Source: Chloroflexota bacterium | Lineage (GTDB): Bacteria > Chloroflexota > Limnocylindria > Limnocylindrales > CSP1-4 | Assembly: GCA_005882635.1 (NCBI GenBank) | Contig: VBFG01000048.1 | Span: forward strand, 20,835 to 84,834 | DNA length: 64,000 nt | Direction of reading: 5' to 3' | In this document: one piece after another, positions 19,244-28,674 of the stretch | How positions within the stretch are numbered: position 1 is the first letter of the stretch | Layout of the letters: each line of letters starts with the position of its first letter | Program-made: the position numbers and the translations under genes | The notes under the pieces: model-generated | Database searches by the model: none | Seen by the model: the letters and a program-made list of their open reading frames with translations, nothing else | What the model was told of the DNA's origin: nothing

Positions 19244-19515
19244 CGATCCGTCACGCCGGTCCCGCGAGGGCCTTCCGCCGGCTGATATCACCACCGTTGT
19301 TACAGCTGGGAGTGGCGGCCGGTCAAGCCGGATTCGACGGGCCCGGTCGTCGGGATTCGTGCACCGTCACGCTCGATTCCTGCGCGCGCCGCCCAGCCGA
19401 CAGGGGCTTAGCGCCGTTCTTGCCCCTCCGGTATCGATGGCGCTGATATTCCCGAGAGCAAGGGGGGTGCCAGCGCTTGAGCAGCGACCGCGCGAGCCAC
19501 GCGCGAGGGCGGGGA

Positions 19516-20169
19516 TCAGCCGGACGCGCCATCCTCGGGCCGAATGGCTCCGCCGGACGGGTCGCCGACCGACGTGCCGGCCGCGCCCACCGCACCCGCC
19601 GCACCCGCCGCGCCCGCCGCGCCCGCGCCCCCAGAGCGGTCGATGCCGGCCCACGGGTCGACCTCGCGGTGCGGCGCGAGGATCTGCGCCCGGTGGTGAT
19701 TGATCGCGACCATCGGCGCGCTCTGGCGCGCCTCGCCGATCGAGTCCGACCAGAACGTCGCGTCCGTCACCGGGATGAACCGCCCGGTGAGCTCGCCCAG
19801 GGCCTCGCCGAGTCCGCGCTCCGGCAGGACGTGGACCCGCCCGATCACGCGGAACGGCGGGATCGAGATCATTGCCTGCTCGGAGACCTTCGGGGTGCGG
19901 AGGTCAGGGCGCGTCTCGACCTCGCTGTCGGCGACGGCGAAGAGGACCGCCGCGAGGTTGACCTGGGCGAACTCGCTCCTGGTCGCGACCGATCGCGAGC
20001 CGTACTCGTCGACCAATGCGTCCGACAGGACGAGGAAATCCTCATCGGCGTGGTTGAGGATGTCCGACAGCCGCGACTGGCGGCTCCGGATGTTGCCCTT
20101 GATCACGAAGCTGTCGGTGTAGAGCGTGAGCGGGACCAAGGTCGCCTCGGCCCCGAGAAGGTCGAACAT
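19516..20169 (-). CDS. Conserved hypothetical protein with C-terminal Gly-Ala repeat tail
   Basis: ORF track; ordered region to about aa 175, then GGAGAAGAAGAAGAVGAAG; TATCCT 7 nt before ATG. Confidence 0.65.
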   Translation of the reverse strand: MFDLLGAEATLVPLTLYTDSFVIKGNIRSRQSRLSDILNHADEDFLVLSDALVDEYGSRSVATRSEFAQVNLAAVLFAVADSEVETRPDLRTPKVSEQAMISIPPFRVIGRVHVLPERGLGEALGELTGRFIPVTDATFWSDSIGEARQSAPMVAINHHRAQILAPHREVDPWAGIDRSGGAGAAGAAGAAGAVGAAGTSVGDPSGGAIRPEDGASG

Positions 20170-20235
20170 GGCCGACAGGATACGCTCGGCCGATCCCTCG
20201 GGGCTCCCCGATTCGGATCGGCCGCCGCGGCGGGA

Positions 20236-22017
20236 CTACTTCCTGGCGCCTGCCGTCACCAACTGTTCGGCCCCGTGCTGGAGGCCTTCGTAGAGGGCCT
20301 CGACCGTCTCGAGCGTGTCGATCTCGTCGGGCGACTTGTCGGGCCGCAGGTTGGCGATCCGCGGGAACCGCAGCGAGAACCCCGACTGGTGGCGACGGGA
20401 GCGGACGATCACGTCGAACGCGACCTCGACGACGACCGTCGGCTCCACCTGGCGGTAGCGGCCGTAGCGGGCGATCGTGTGGTCCTCGAACCAGCGGGTC
20501 ATCTCGGCGATCTCGGCGTCGGTCAGTCCGCTGTACGCCTTGCCGATCGTGACCAGCCGCTCGTTCTCGGTGTCGCGCACCGCGAACGTGTAATCGCTGA
20601 GGACGCCGTGCCGCTTGCCGTGGCCGACCTCGACGCCGACGACCACGCAGTCGATGGTCGCCAGGGCCTTCTTCATCTTCAGCCAGCCGAGTCCACGCCG
20701 GCCCGGTGAGTAGATCGACCGCGGGTCCTTGACCATGAGCCCCTCGTTGCGCCGCTCGCGGGCACCGCGGAAGGCGTCCTCCAGTCCATCGATCGAGGTC
20801 ACGCTGACGAGGTGGCTCAGGGCGAACACCCCGCCGTCGTCGGCGAGGGGCAGGCGGAGGCGCTCGAGGCGGCGGCGGCGATCCTCCAGCGGCTCGCGCA
20901 GGAGTGCGTCGACGGCCTCCGTCGGCGACGGCGTGGCTCCGTTGGCGGACGGCCCGACCGACCCGTTGGCGGAGCCGTTCGATGCCACGATCACCGGGTC
21001 GCCGGGATCCGCCCGGCCGAGCCCGAGGGCGTCGAAGGCCACGTAGATCACAGGCACCTCGGCGCGGATCTCCTCGGACGGTGACTTCCGGCCGAGGCGC
21101 GCCTGGAGGGCGATGAACGGGAGGACCGTGCCGTCGCGATAGGCCAGGATCTCGCCGTCGAGGATCCCGTCCCAGCCAAGGGACCGCGCGCCCTCGATGA
21201 TCTCGGGGAACTGGTTGCCGATCTCGTGGAGGTCACGCGAGTAGAGCCGGACCTCCGTCCCGTGGCGATGGAGCTGGGCCCGGATTCCGTCGTACTTGTC
21301 CTCGACCCAGACGGGCACGCCGAGGCGCCTGACGATCACGGCGGCGTCCTCGGCCGGCGACGCGAGCATGAACTTGATCGGGTGGAACAGGGCCAGGCTG
21401 GCGTCCTCGAGGCAGCCGTCGCGGGCCAGCTCGGCGGTCCGGCCGATGTCGCCGGTCAGCATCCCGGCCCACTTGACGTCGTCGAGCGGCTGGTCGAACG
21501 CCCTGGCGAGCGCCGCCTCGACCAGGCCCTCGCGGAGACCGATCCGGAGCTCCCCCGACAGCACCTTGACGACGTACTTCGCGGTCAGCGGATCCGCCCG
21601 AGCGAGCAGGTCGCGGAGGATCCCGCTCTTGGCGGCCGGGCCCGACGCGGCCTCGATCGCCGCGTACGCGGCGGCGACCTCCGGCAGCGACGGCGACCGG
21701 GCGGGATCCGGCGAATGGCCGGCGAGCGTGAGGACGTCCGCGACCGCTCGACCGAGGTCCGAGGAGCGGTCGTAGGCCTCGGCGAGGGCGGTCCTCGGGA
21801 CGCGAGCAAGGTCCGTGACGGTCGTCGCGATCGCCGACCAACCGAGCCCTGCGGCGCGCTGGTCGGCCTCGGCGAACGGCCGCCCGGTCAGGAAGACGAC
21901 CGCGACCGGGAGCTCCTCGGCGGTGAGTCCCGCGAGGTAGTCGGCGAGCAGCGCCGTCTTCTCGGAGGTCCGGGTCGTAGCGGCGACGCGCTCGGCGACC
22001 TCGCTCCAGCGACGCAT
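20236..22017 (-). CDS. ATP-dependent DNA ligase
   Basis: Nucleotidyltransferase motif VWVEDKYDGIRAQLHRHG; GILDGEILAYRDG; EGLMVKDPRSIYSPGRRGLGWLKMKK. Confidence 0.95.
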   Translation of the reverse strand: MRRWSEVAERVAATTRTSEKTALLADYLAGLTAEELPVAVVFLTGRPFAEADQRAAGLGWSAIATTVTDLARVPRTALAEAYDRSSDLGRAVADVLTLAGHSPDPARSPSLPEVAAAYAAIEAASGPAAKSGILRDLLARADPLTAKYVVKVLSGELRIGLREGLVEAALARAFDQPLDDVKWAGMLTGDIGRTAELARDGCLEDASLALFHPIKFMLASPAEDAAVIVRRLGVPVWVEDKYDGIRAQLHRHGTEVRLYSRDLHEIGNQFPEIIEGARSLGWDGILDGEILAYRDGTVLPFIALQARLGRKSPSEEIRAEVPVIYVAFDALGLGRADPGDPVIVASNGSANGSVGPSANGATPSPTEAVDALLREPLEDRRRRLERLRLPLADDGGVFALSHLVSVTSIDGLEDAFRGARERRNEGLMVKDPRSIYSPGRRGLGWLKMKKALATIDCVVVGVEVGHGKRHGVLSDYTFAVRDTENERLVTIGKAYSGLTDAEIAEMTRWFEDHTIARYGRYRQVEPTVVVEVAFDVIVRSRRHQSGFSLRFPRIANLRPDKSPDEIDTLETVEALYEGLQHGAEQLVTAGARK

Positions 22018-22043
22018 GGCGGCGATGGTATACCGTCCCTCCG

Positions 22044-22733
22044 ATGGGCCCTCGACGCTGGTTTCCCGATGCGCTGACGGGCGAGCGCGTGGTCCTCCGA
22101 CGGCACGTCCCGGAGAACGTCCGAGCGTTCCAGCGGTGGTACGCCGACCCCGACGTCGTCCGCCTGACGCGCTACCAGGACAGCCCCATGCGACGCGACG
22201 AGATCGAGCGGTTCTTCGCCGCCCGCGCTCTCGGCACGGACTCGCTGGCGATGGCGATCCACCTCCGCGACACGGACCGGCTGATCGGGACGTGCGCACT
22301 GTCCCAGCTCGACAGCGACAACGGCTCGGCGCTGTTCCACATCACGATCGGCGAGAAGGATGCGTGGGGCGCCGGGTACGGCACCGAGGCCACGAGCCTC
22401 ATGCTCGACCACGCCTTCCACACGCTCGGCCTGCACCGGATCGCCCTGACCGTCTTCGCCTTCAACGAGCGGGCGGTGAGGTCCTACCGGTCCGTCGGGT
22501 TCGTGGTCGAAGGTCGGGCCCGGGAGGCGATCTGGCGCGAGGGCCGCTGGTGGGACGAGATCGCGATGAGCGTTCTCGACTCCGACTGGGCCACCCGGCA
22601 TCCGCGTCCGGCGCGGGTGCCCGACGTCGACGCGACGGTCGCCCCGGTGGAAGCGCCTGAGCCGCCGGAGCCGACGGTCCGTCGAGAGCGCCGGGTGGGC
22701 GCGGTCGCGGGCTTCCTCGGCCGGCGCCGATGA
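22044..22733 (+). CDS. GNAT family N-acetyltransferase (RimJ/RimL-like)
   Basis: GERVVLRRHVPENVRAFQRWYADPDVV..WGAGYGTEATSLMLDHAFHTLGLHRIALTVFAFNERAVRSYRSVGFV. Confidence 0.92.
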   Translation: MGPRRWFPDALTGERVVLRRHVPENVRAFQRWYADPDVVRLTRYQDSPMRRDEIERFFAARALGTDSLAMAIHLRDTDRLIGTCALSQLDSDNGSALFHITIGEKDAWGAGYGTEATSLMLDHAFHTLGLHRIALTVFAFNERAVRSYRSVGFVVEGRAREAIWREGRWWDEIAMSVLDSDWATRHPRPARVPDVDATVAPVEAPEPPEPTVRRERRVGAVAGFLGRRR

Positions 22734-23005
22734 CGCCGGGGCCGGCGGCTGCGGCCGCGCGAGCCGACGTCCGCGAGCTGATCGCCGCCAAGGGCCACGT
22801 CGTCGACAACGCCCGGCAGGCGATCGACCGGCTCGATGTGGCCTTCGAGTCCGGCGACCTCCAACGCACGCCCGAGCTGATGTTGTTCCTGGCCGACCTC
22901 GCGCCCGCGCTCGAGCAGGCCGAGGGTCAGAAGCTCGGCGGGAAGAGCGCCGAGGCCGCCCGGTTCATCCTTCGCGCGATCGACCGGGAGCTGGATCGGG
23001 CGTAG
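22730..23005 (+). CDS. Small hypothetical protein
   Basis: Start overlaps upstream stop (ATGA); coding-like composition. Confidence 0.6.
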   Translation: MTPGPAAAAARADVRELIAAKGHVVDNARQAIDRLDVAFESGDLQRTPELMLFLADLAPALEQAEGQKLGGKSAEAARFILRAIDRELDRA

Positions 23006-23011
23006 CCGATC

Positions 23012-24145
23012 TCAGGGGGCGATCGACTCGGCCGGCGGAGCCGACGCCGACGCAGCCGGGGTCGGGGTCGCCGTTGGGTCAGGCGTCGCGGTCGCGGTCG
23101 TCGTCGGGTCAGGCATCGCGGTCGCGGTCGTCGTCGGGTCAGGCATCGCGGTCGCGGTTGTCGTCGGGTCAGGCGTCGCGGCCGGGGTCGCCGTCGGGTC
23201 AGGCGTCGCGGTCGCCGTCGGATCTGCGACCGGCGTCGGGTCCGGCGTCGGCGTTGGTGTCGGCGTCGGCGTTGGTGTCGGCGTCGGTGTCGGCTCCGGC
23301 GGCGGCGTGACCGGGGGCAGGCCCGATCGGATCGGCTGGACCAGGACCCAGCGGGCGTACCACTCGGATGCCGTCGACCGGATCGAGCTTCGCCGCCAGC
23401 CGGGCGTGTACGGATCGTCGAGCGGGCTGTCGACTTCGCGGTAGGACCGGAAGCGATAGGGCAGGCTGCCCTGGAGGAGGGACAGCCGATTGATGTAGCG
23501 GTTCACGAGCCCGTCGGACCGGAGCGGGTCCGACACGAACAGGCCGTTCACCACGAAGGCATCGGATGTGGCCGGGTCGTCGCCCGTCACGACGTAGCCG
23601 GTGACGACCTGGGCGTGGCCGCCGGCCCAGGCCAGGAGGCCGACCGGCATGCGGTAGCGGGCGATGGCCGTCACCGCTCCCTTGAGCGCGGCATCGAACG
23701 AGCCGTACGCCCGATCGTCGTAGACGCGCTTCGCGGGGTCGGTCATGGCGGCGGAACCCCAGCCGTAGTAGTTCATGGCGTTCCGCCAGCCGTGGGCATC
23801 GCTTCCGCGTCGCCCCGCTGCCAGCGTGTCGTGGCTGCGCTCGAACGACAGGATCGATGTCATGTCCCAGGTGACCCGCGGGTCCGGGTGGTTCTTCGTC
23901 CGGAAGAGGTGCCAGCGGAACCCGTCGCCGCCGGTGTCGGCGAGGTCGGTGAAGTTCAGCATCATCATCGCCGCTGCGGCGGTGCACGCCGTGTAGTACG
24001 GATCCTGGTAGAGGAACCCGGCGCTCCGGAACAGGTTGTACCGCCAGACGGTCGCGCCATTCACGGCGGGCGGCAGCAGCCCGACGAGCAGGAGCAGCAT
24101 GGAGGCGAACGTGAGCGCGGGTCGGACGCGGCTCAAGCGATCCAT
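23012..24145 (-). CDS. Secreted C39/papain-like cysteine-peptidase-fold protein with C-terminal Pro/Thr repeat tail
   Basis: Signal peptide; YYTACTAAAAMMML and GGHAQVVTGYVV as candidate Cys/His; PTPTP and ATPDPTT repeats. Confidence 0.7.
   Translation of the reverse strand: MDRLSRVRPALTFASMLLLLVGLLPPAVNGATVWRYNLFRSAGFLYQDPYYTACTAAAAMMMLNFTDLADTGGDGFRWHLFRTKNHPDPRVTWDMTSILSFERSHDTLAAGRRGSDAHGWRNAMNYYGWGSAAMTDPAKRVYDDRAYGSFDAALKGAVTAIARYRMPVGLLAWAGGHAQVVTGYVVTGDDPATSDAFVVNGLFVSDPLRSDGLVNRYINRLSLLQGSLPYRFRSYREVDSPLDDPYTPGWRRSSIRSTASEWYARWVLVQPIRSGLPPVTPPPEPTPTPTPTPTPTPTPTPDPTPVADPTATATPDPTATPAATPDPTTTATAMPDPTTTATAMPDPTTTATATPDPTATPTPAASASAPPAESIAP
23056..23300. repeat. Coding tandem repeat (30-bp units plus shorter PT repeats)
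   Basis: Unit tcaggcRtcgcggtcgcggtcgtcgtcggg repeated with few changes; encodes (T/A)PDPTTTATA-type decapeptides. Confidence 0.85.
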
Positions 24146-24612
24146 CCCCTCCAGCGTCGGTGACTGCCGTCACGCGGACGTCGACCGACCGCGCCGATCG
24201 CGGCCGAGCCGCGAGCATGCGGTGTGCGAGGGCCCGGACCAATCGACCGATCGTACCCACGAGCGCCCTTGACTCTCGACCTATGGGATATCAGAGCCGA
24301 TGCCAGTCGAGGCCGGAGCGGCGGCCGACGGGCGTGAACGCCGCCCTCGCGCCAAGAACGATCTCTGTCGGAGATCGGAGGATCAGAGGTTCGTCCGAGG
24401 GCGGCGCCGCGCCGCGCATCCAGCGCAATGCCTGGACGGCATTGATTCCGGGTCGGCGACCGGTTGGCGTCATCGTCGCCGCGGCATCCGCCAGCATTGA
24501 CGACGGTCCGACCAATGAACCGGCCGGATCCAGGTGGCGGCCGTAGAATCGGCGCTGCCCATCCCGGATCGATCTGCGGCCGTCGTGTCAGGCCGCCGGA
24601 GGCCCTGTCCCC

Positions 24613-25563
24613 ATGACCGATGTCACCTTCGGAATCCTTCTCTGGAGCCAGGCCGCGAGCTGGAACGAGATGCTCGACGCCGCGAAGCGGGTCGACCGCC
24701 TCGGGTATGCCCACCTCTGGACGTGGGACCACCTGTACGCGATCTTCGGCGACCCGTATCAGCCGATCTTCGAGGGCTGGTCGCTGCTCAACGCCTGGGC
24801 GCGCGAGACGGAGCAGACGCGACTCGGGCTGCTCGTCGGGGCGAACACGTTCCGCAATCCGGGCCTCGTCGCCAAGGTCGCCGCGACCCTCGACCACGCG
24901 AGCGACGGCCGGGCGATCCTGGGCATCGGCGGCGCCTGGATGGAGCCCGAGCACCTGGCCCACGGGATCGAGTTCGGATCCGGCTTCGGCCAGCGGCTCG
25001 ACTGGCTCGATGAATCCGTCGGCGCCATGCGAGACCTGCTCGACGGCAAGAAGGTGACCTCGGTCCCGGGCGGCCGCTACGCCTTCGACCATCTCCGCCA
25101 CCAGCCGCGCCCGATCCAGCCTCGTCTGCCGATCATGATCGGCGGGTCCGGAGAGAAGAAGACGCTCCGAACCGTGGCCAGATACGCCGACATGTGGAAC
25201 GCGATGGGCCCGCTCGACGTGATGCGGCACAAGGTCGACGTCCTGCGGCAGCACTGCGCGGACGTCGGGCGCGATCCGTCGGCGATCGAGTTCACCCTCG
25301 GCATCAAGGCGACGATCCGCGACAGCGAGGCGGAGGCGGACCGCGTCTGGAAATCCGCCATGGAGCACAACCGGACGCCGATGTCCCGGGTCGAGGACGA
25401 CTCCACATTCTGGAACGGGACGGCGCAGCAGCTGGCCGACCGGCTGGCGCCCTACGTCGAGCTCGGCTTCCACACCGTGATCTCCGAGCAACCCGCGCCA
25501 TACGACACCGAGACGCTCGACCGCCTGATCGGCGAGGTCAAGCCGCTCGTCGACGCCGGCTGA
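24613..25563 (+). CDS. LLM-class F420-dependent oxidoreductase-like protein
   Basis: MTDVTFGILLWSQ..LGYAHLWTWDHLY..RLGLLVGANTFRNPGLVAKVAATLDHASDGRAILGIGGAW..PIMIGGSGEKKTLRTVARYADMWN. Confidence 0.9.
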   Translation: MTDVTFGILLWSQAASWNEMLDAAKRVDRLGYAHLWTWDHLYAIFGDPYQPIFEGWSLLNAWARETEQTRLGLLVGANTFRNPGLVAKVAATLDHASDGRAILGIGGAWMEPEHLAHGIEFGSGFGQRLDWLDESVGAMRDLLDGKKVTSVPGGRYAFDHLRHQPRPIQPRLPIMIGGSGEKKTLRTVARYADMWNAMGPLDVMRHKVDVLRQHCADVGRDPSAIEFTLGIKATIRDSEAEADRVWKSAMEHNRTPMSRVEDDSTFWNGTAQQLADRLAPYVELGFHTVISEQPAPYDTETLDRLIGEVKPLVDAG

Positions 25564-25571
25564 CGCAGTCG

Positions 25572-26027
25572 ATGGGCGGTGGCGCCCAGCGCCGGTCAGT
25601 CGGAACGGCCGTCGGCCGCCTGCTGGCGGTGTTCGACCGGCCAGCCGACGCCGACGCGGCAACCCAGGCACTCGCAGCGGAGGCCGGCATCGACAACGGC
25701 CGGATCGATCGCTACGAAGGCGCGGCCGATGCGCCGTTGTTCGACGCGAGCGGTCGCCGGCGTGGCCTGCGCGGGCGCCTCTACCGGATCATCGAGTTCA
25801 CCTGGGCCGATCAGGCACCGGACTTCGCCTGGTACGAGGCGGCTCTTCGGGGGGGCCGGACGGTCCTGTCGATCCCGGTCTCGGGCCAGGGTCACGTCGC
25901 CGAGGCGGCCCGGATCGTGACCGCCCACGACGGCCACTTCGTGAACCATTTCGGCTGGTTCGAGACGCAGGAGCTGGCGCGCTGGCGCGGCCCCGAACCC
26001 GACGTGCCCGGCTTCCTCCGCCGTTAG
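25572..26027 (+). CDS. Hypothetical protein
   Basis: ORF immediately after the LLM gene; GRLLAVFDRPADADAATQAL..VSGQGHVAEAARIVTAHDGHFVNHFGWFETQEL. Confidence 0.7.
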   Translation: MGGGAQRRSVGTAVGRLLAVFDRPADADAATQALAAEAGIDNGRIDRYEGAADAPLFDASGRRRGLRGRLYRIIEFTWADQAPDFAWYEAALRGGRTVLSIPVSGQGHVAEAARIVTAHDGHFVNHFGWFETQELARWRGPEPDVPGFLRR

Positions 26028-27221
26028 TCAACCGCTGACGGCGGCGAGGATCCCGAGGACTTCGTCCTTCGATGGAAGCCGGGGGCTGTTCGCGATCGCG
26101 GCATCCTCGACGGCGTCTTCCGCGATCATCTCGTGGGCCTCCGGGGCGAACCCCAGCTCGCTGAGCGTCCGCCGCTGGTTGACGCGCTCGAGGAGGCCTT
26201 CGATGGCATCGATCCCCGCCCGGGCGGCCAGGCCCTCGTCGTCGGCCGGACCGGCGGCGCCCATCGCCACCGCGACCAGGGCGAGCTCGCGGTCGCGGAC
26301 GCCGAGGTAGGTCTCGAAGACCTCGGGCATCACCGTCGCGAGGGCCGTCCCGTGAGCCAGGCCGCCGCGCGCCCCGATGGCATGGCCGATCGCGTGGACG
26401 GCCCCGACCCCGGTGCCGCTCTGCTGGCCGACGCCGGCGTAGTGCGCAGCGAGGAGCATCCGACTGCGGGCCTCCAGGTCCGATCCGTCGTCGACCGCGC
26501 GGGGCAGCCACTCCGCGACTGTTCGGATCACGCCAAGGGCGATCGCCTCGGCGAATGGGTTCGGGTTGGCCGACAGCAGGGACTCCAGCGAGTGGGTCAG
26601 CGCGTCGACGCCGGTTGCGGCGGTCGGGCCGGGCGGGAGCTTCAGCGTGAGGACCGGATCCAGGATCGCGACCCTGGGCAGCACGCTCTCGTGCCCAACG
26701 TATCCCTTCCGGCCGGTGGCCGCGTCGGTGATCACGCCGTAGGTGTTGGTCTCCGAGCCCGTCCCGGCGGTCGTCGGGACCGCCACGACCGGGAGGCCCG
26801 GAGCCACCGTTTCATCGTGGTAGCCAAGTGACATGACAGCACGCTGATTGGTCGCGTGAAGGGCGATCACCTTGGCCGAGTCCATCGCCGAGCCGCCGCC
26901 AAGGCCGACGACCACGAGGCGCGCGGGGTCGACGGAGCCGGACGTGAACGATCGGAGCCGCTCGCTGCCGCGGACGATGGCCGCGGTGCCGGGATTGGGT
27001 TCGACGCCATCCTCGACCTCGACGCGGATGCCGGCCTTCTGCAGGTGATCGATGACCCGGCCAACGACGCCCGACGCGACAACGCCGGAGTCCGTGACGA
27101 CGAAGGCCGATGTCGCACCCAGCGACGCGACGAGCTCGGGCAGCTCCGAGACGACGCCCACCCCGAACCGAGCCCGGTCGCGGGCGAGGATCTCCAGCCG
27201 GCGCTCCGCATACCCCGCCAT
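26028..27221 (-). CDS. Iron-containing alcohol dehydrogenase
   Basis: VVVGLGGGSAMDSAKVIAL; AVPTTAGTGSETN; GVDALTHSLES; GAVHAIGHAIGARGGLAHGTALATVMPEV. Confidence 0.95.
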   Translation of the reverse strand: MAGYAERRLEILARDRARFGVGVVSELPELVASLGATSAFVVTDSGVVASGVVGRVIDHLQKAGIRVEVEDGVEPNPGTAAIVRGSERLRSFTSGSVDPARLVVVGLGGGSAMDSAKVIALHATNQRAVMSLGYHDETVAPGLPVVAVPTTAGTGSETNTYGVITDAATGRKGYVGHESVLPRVAILDPVLTLKLPPGPTAATGVDALTHSLESLLSANPNPFAEAIALGVIRTVAEWLPRAVDDGSDLEARSRMLLAAHYAGVGQQSGTGVGAVHAIGHAIGARGGLAHGTALATVMPEVFETYLGVRDRELALVAVAMGAAGPADDEGLAARAGIDAIEGLLERVNQRRTLSELGFAPEAHEMIAEDAVEDAAIANSPRLPSKDEVLGILAAVSG

Positions 27222-27463
27222 CAGGCGATCTCGACCACACGGTCGGCGTTCGTGTCGCGGCGGACCGTGAGCCAGCGACGACAGCCGGCCGAATGGAACC
27301 AACGCTCGTTCGTGATCCCGGCGGGGTTCTCGAAGACCCAGACCTCGTCGAAGTCGCGGTCGTCCGGATCGATCAGCCAGTCGGGGGCGGGGCGTCGTTC
27401 CCCGCCGAAGGTGAACTCGTCGAGCGGTCGCCGCCCGCAGCGCGGGCAATCGAGCTCGTGCAT
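27221..27463 (-). CDS. soxD: Sarcosine oxidase subunit delta
   Basis: MHELDCPRCGRRPLDEFTFGGE..NPAGITNERWFHSAGCRRWLTVRRDT; between soxB and Fe-ADH. Confidence 0.95.
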   Translation of the reverse strand: MHELDCPRCGRRPLDEFTFGGERRPAPDWLIDPDDRDFDEVWVFENPAGITNERWFHSAGCRRWLTVRRDTNADRVVEIA

Positions 27464-28674
27464 CAGCGCGTCCCCGCCGACGCCTGGTCGGCCATCGCGA
27501 GGTCGTGCCGGAAGCGATCGAGCCCGAAAGGCGCGATCAGGCCAGGCGTCCGCCCGGTCGCGATCAGCTCGGCCATCGCCTCGCCGCCGGCGGGGATCGC
27601 CTTGAAGCCCCATGTCCCCCAGCCGGTCGTGATCAGGAAGCCGTCGACGCCGGTCTCGCCCATGATCGGGCTGAAGTCGGCCGAGATGTCGCACAGGCCC
27701 GCCCACGTCCGCAGGATCCGCATCGAGCGGAGGAACGGCAGGAGCGCGCTGATCTTGTAGGCGTAGCTCCGCAGGGCGTCGAACGACGAGAGTCGGGAGA
27801 ACGATGGCTGGCTGTCGAACTCGGCGCCGATCAGCATCTGGCCGCGCTCGGTCTGCGAGACGTAGCAGGCGAGCTCCGTCGAGGCGACGATCTTGTCCAG
27901 TCCCTGCTCGAAGTCATTCGTCACGAACGCGTGGAGGGGGTGCGTCCGGACCGGCAGGCGGATGCGAGCCATCGCGGCGACCTGGCTGACCCAGCCGCCG
28001 ACGGCGCTCAGGACCACGCCGGCCCGGATCGGACCTGCGGCCGTCTCGACGCCGACGACGCGGTCGCCGTCGCGGAGCAGCCCGGTGACCGGCCGATGCT
28101 GGATCAGGTGGACGCCGCGAGACGACGCCCCCGACGCGAAGGCCCAGGCGACCCGGTCGTGACGGGCGGTCGCCGCCGGGACGTGGTGCGACGCGCCGAG
28201 GACCGCGTAGCGGCCAGCGCCGGTCAGGTCGACCTGGGGAACGAGGCGCTTGACGTCAGCCGGCCCGAGCAGCTCCGTGTCGACGCCCATCGCCTGGTTC
28301 ATCAGGACGCGGCCGCGCTCGGTCCGCATCCCCATCTCCGTGTGGGCGATCCAGACGTGGCCTTTGACCCGATGGAAGATCGCGGCGCCGGTCTCCGCTT
28401 CGAGTCCGGCGTAGAGCTGCCGCGAGTGGTCGTAGAACCGGATCGCTTCGGGGATCGCGTAGTTCGAGCGGATGATCGTCGTGTTCCGGCCGGTGTTGCC
28501 CGACGCGATGTAGTCGACCTCGACCACGGCGACGTTCGTGATCCCGTGGCGCGTCGCGAGGTAGTAGGCGGTCGACAGGCCGTGCCCGCCGCCGCCGATG
28601 ATCACGACGTCGTACGAGTCGCGCGGCTCGTGCCACGCGATCGGCTGGAGCGACGCGATGTGCTCGCTCACCAT
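27463..28674 (-). CDS. soxB: Sarcosine oxidase subunit beta
   Basis: DVVIIGGGGHGLSTAYYLATRHGITNVAVVEVDYIASGNTGRNTTIIRSNY; sox context. Confidence 0.95.
   Translation of the reverse strand: MVSEHIASLQPIAWHEPRDSYDVVIIGGGGHGLSTAYYLATRHGITNVAVVEVDYIASGNTGRNTTIIRSNYAIPEAIRFYDHSRQLYAGLEAETGAAIFHRVKGHVWIAHTEMGMRTERGRVLMNQAMGVDTELLGPADVKRLVPQVDLTGAGRYAVLGASHHVPAATARHDRVAWAFASGASSRGVHLIQHRPVTGLLRDGDRVVGVETAAGPIRAGVVLSAVGGWVSQVAAMARIRLPVRTHPLHAFVTNDFEQGLDKIVASTELACYVSQTERGQMLIGAEFDSQPSFSRLSSFDALRSYAYKISALLPFLRSMRILRTWAGLCDISADFSPIMGETGVDGFLITTGWGTWGFKAIPAGGEAMAELIATGRTPGLIAPFGLDRFRHDLAMADQASAGTR

Noticed and set aside
19560-19640. Tandem 9-bp repeat gcacccgcc as a possible minisatellite locus
   Set aside because: Encodes the GAAGAAG tail of the 19516-20169 protein; simple coding repeat.
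23056-23300. CRISPR-like array of about 30-bp repeats
   Set aside because: Units are contiguous without unique spacers and lie in frame within a Pro/Thr-rich protein tail.
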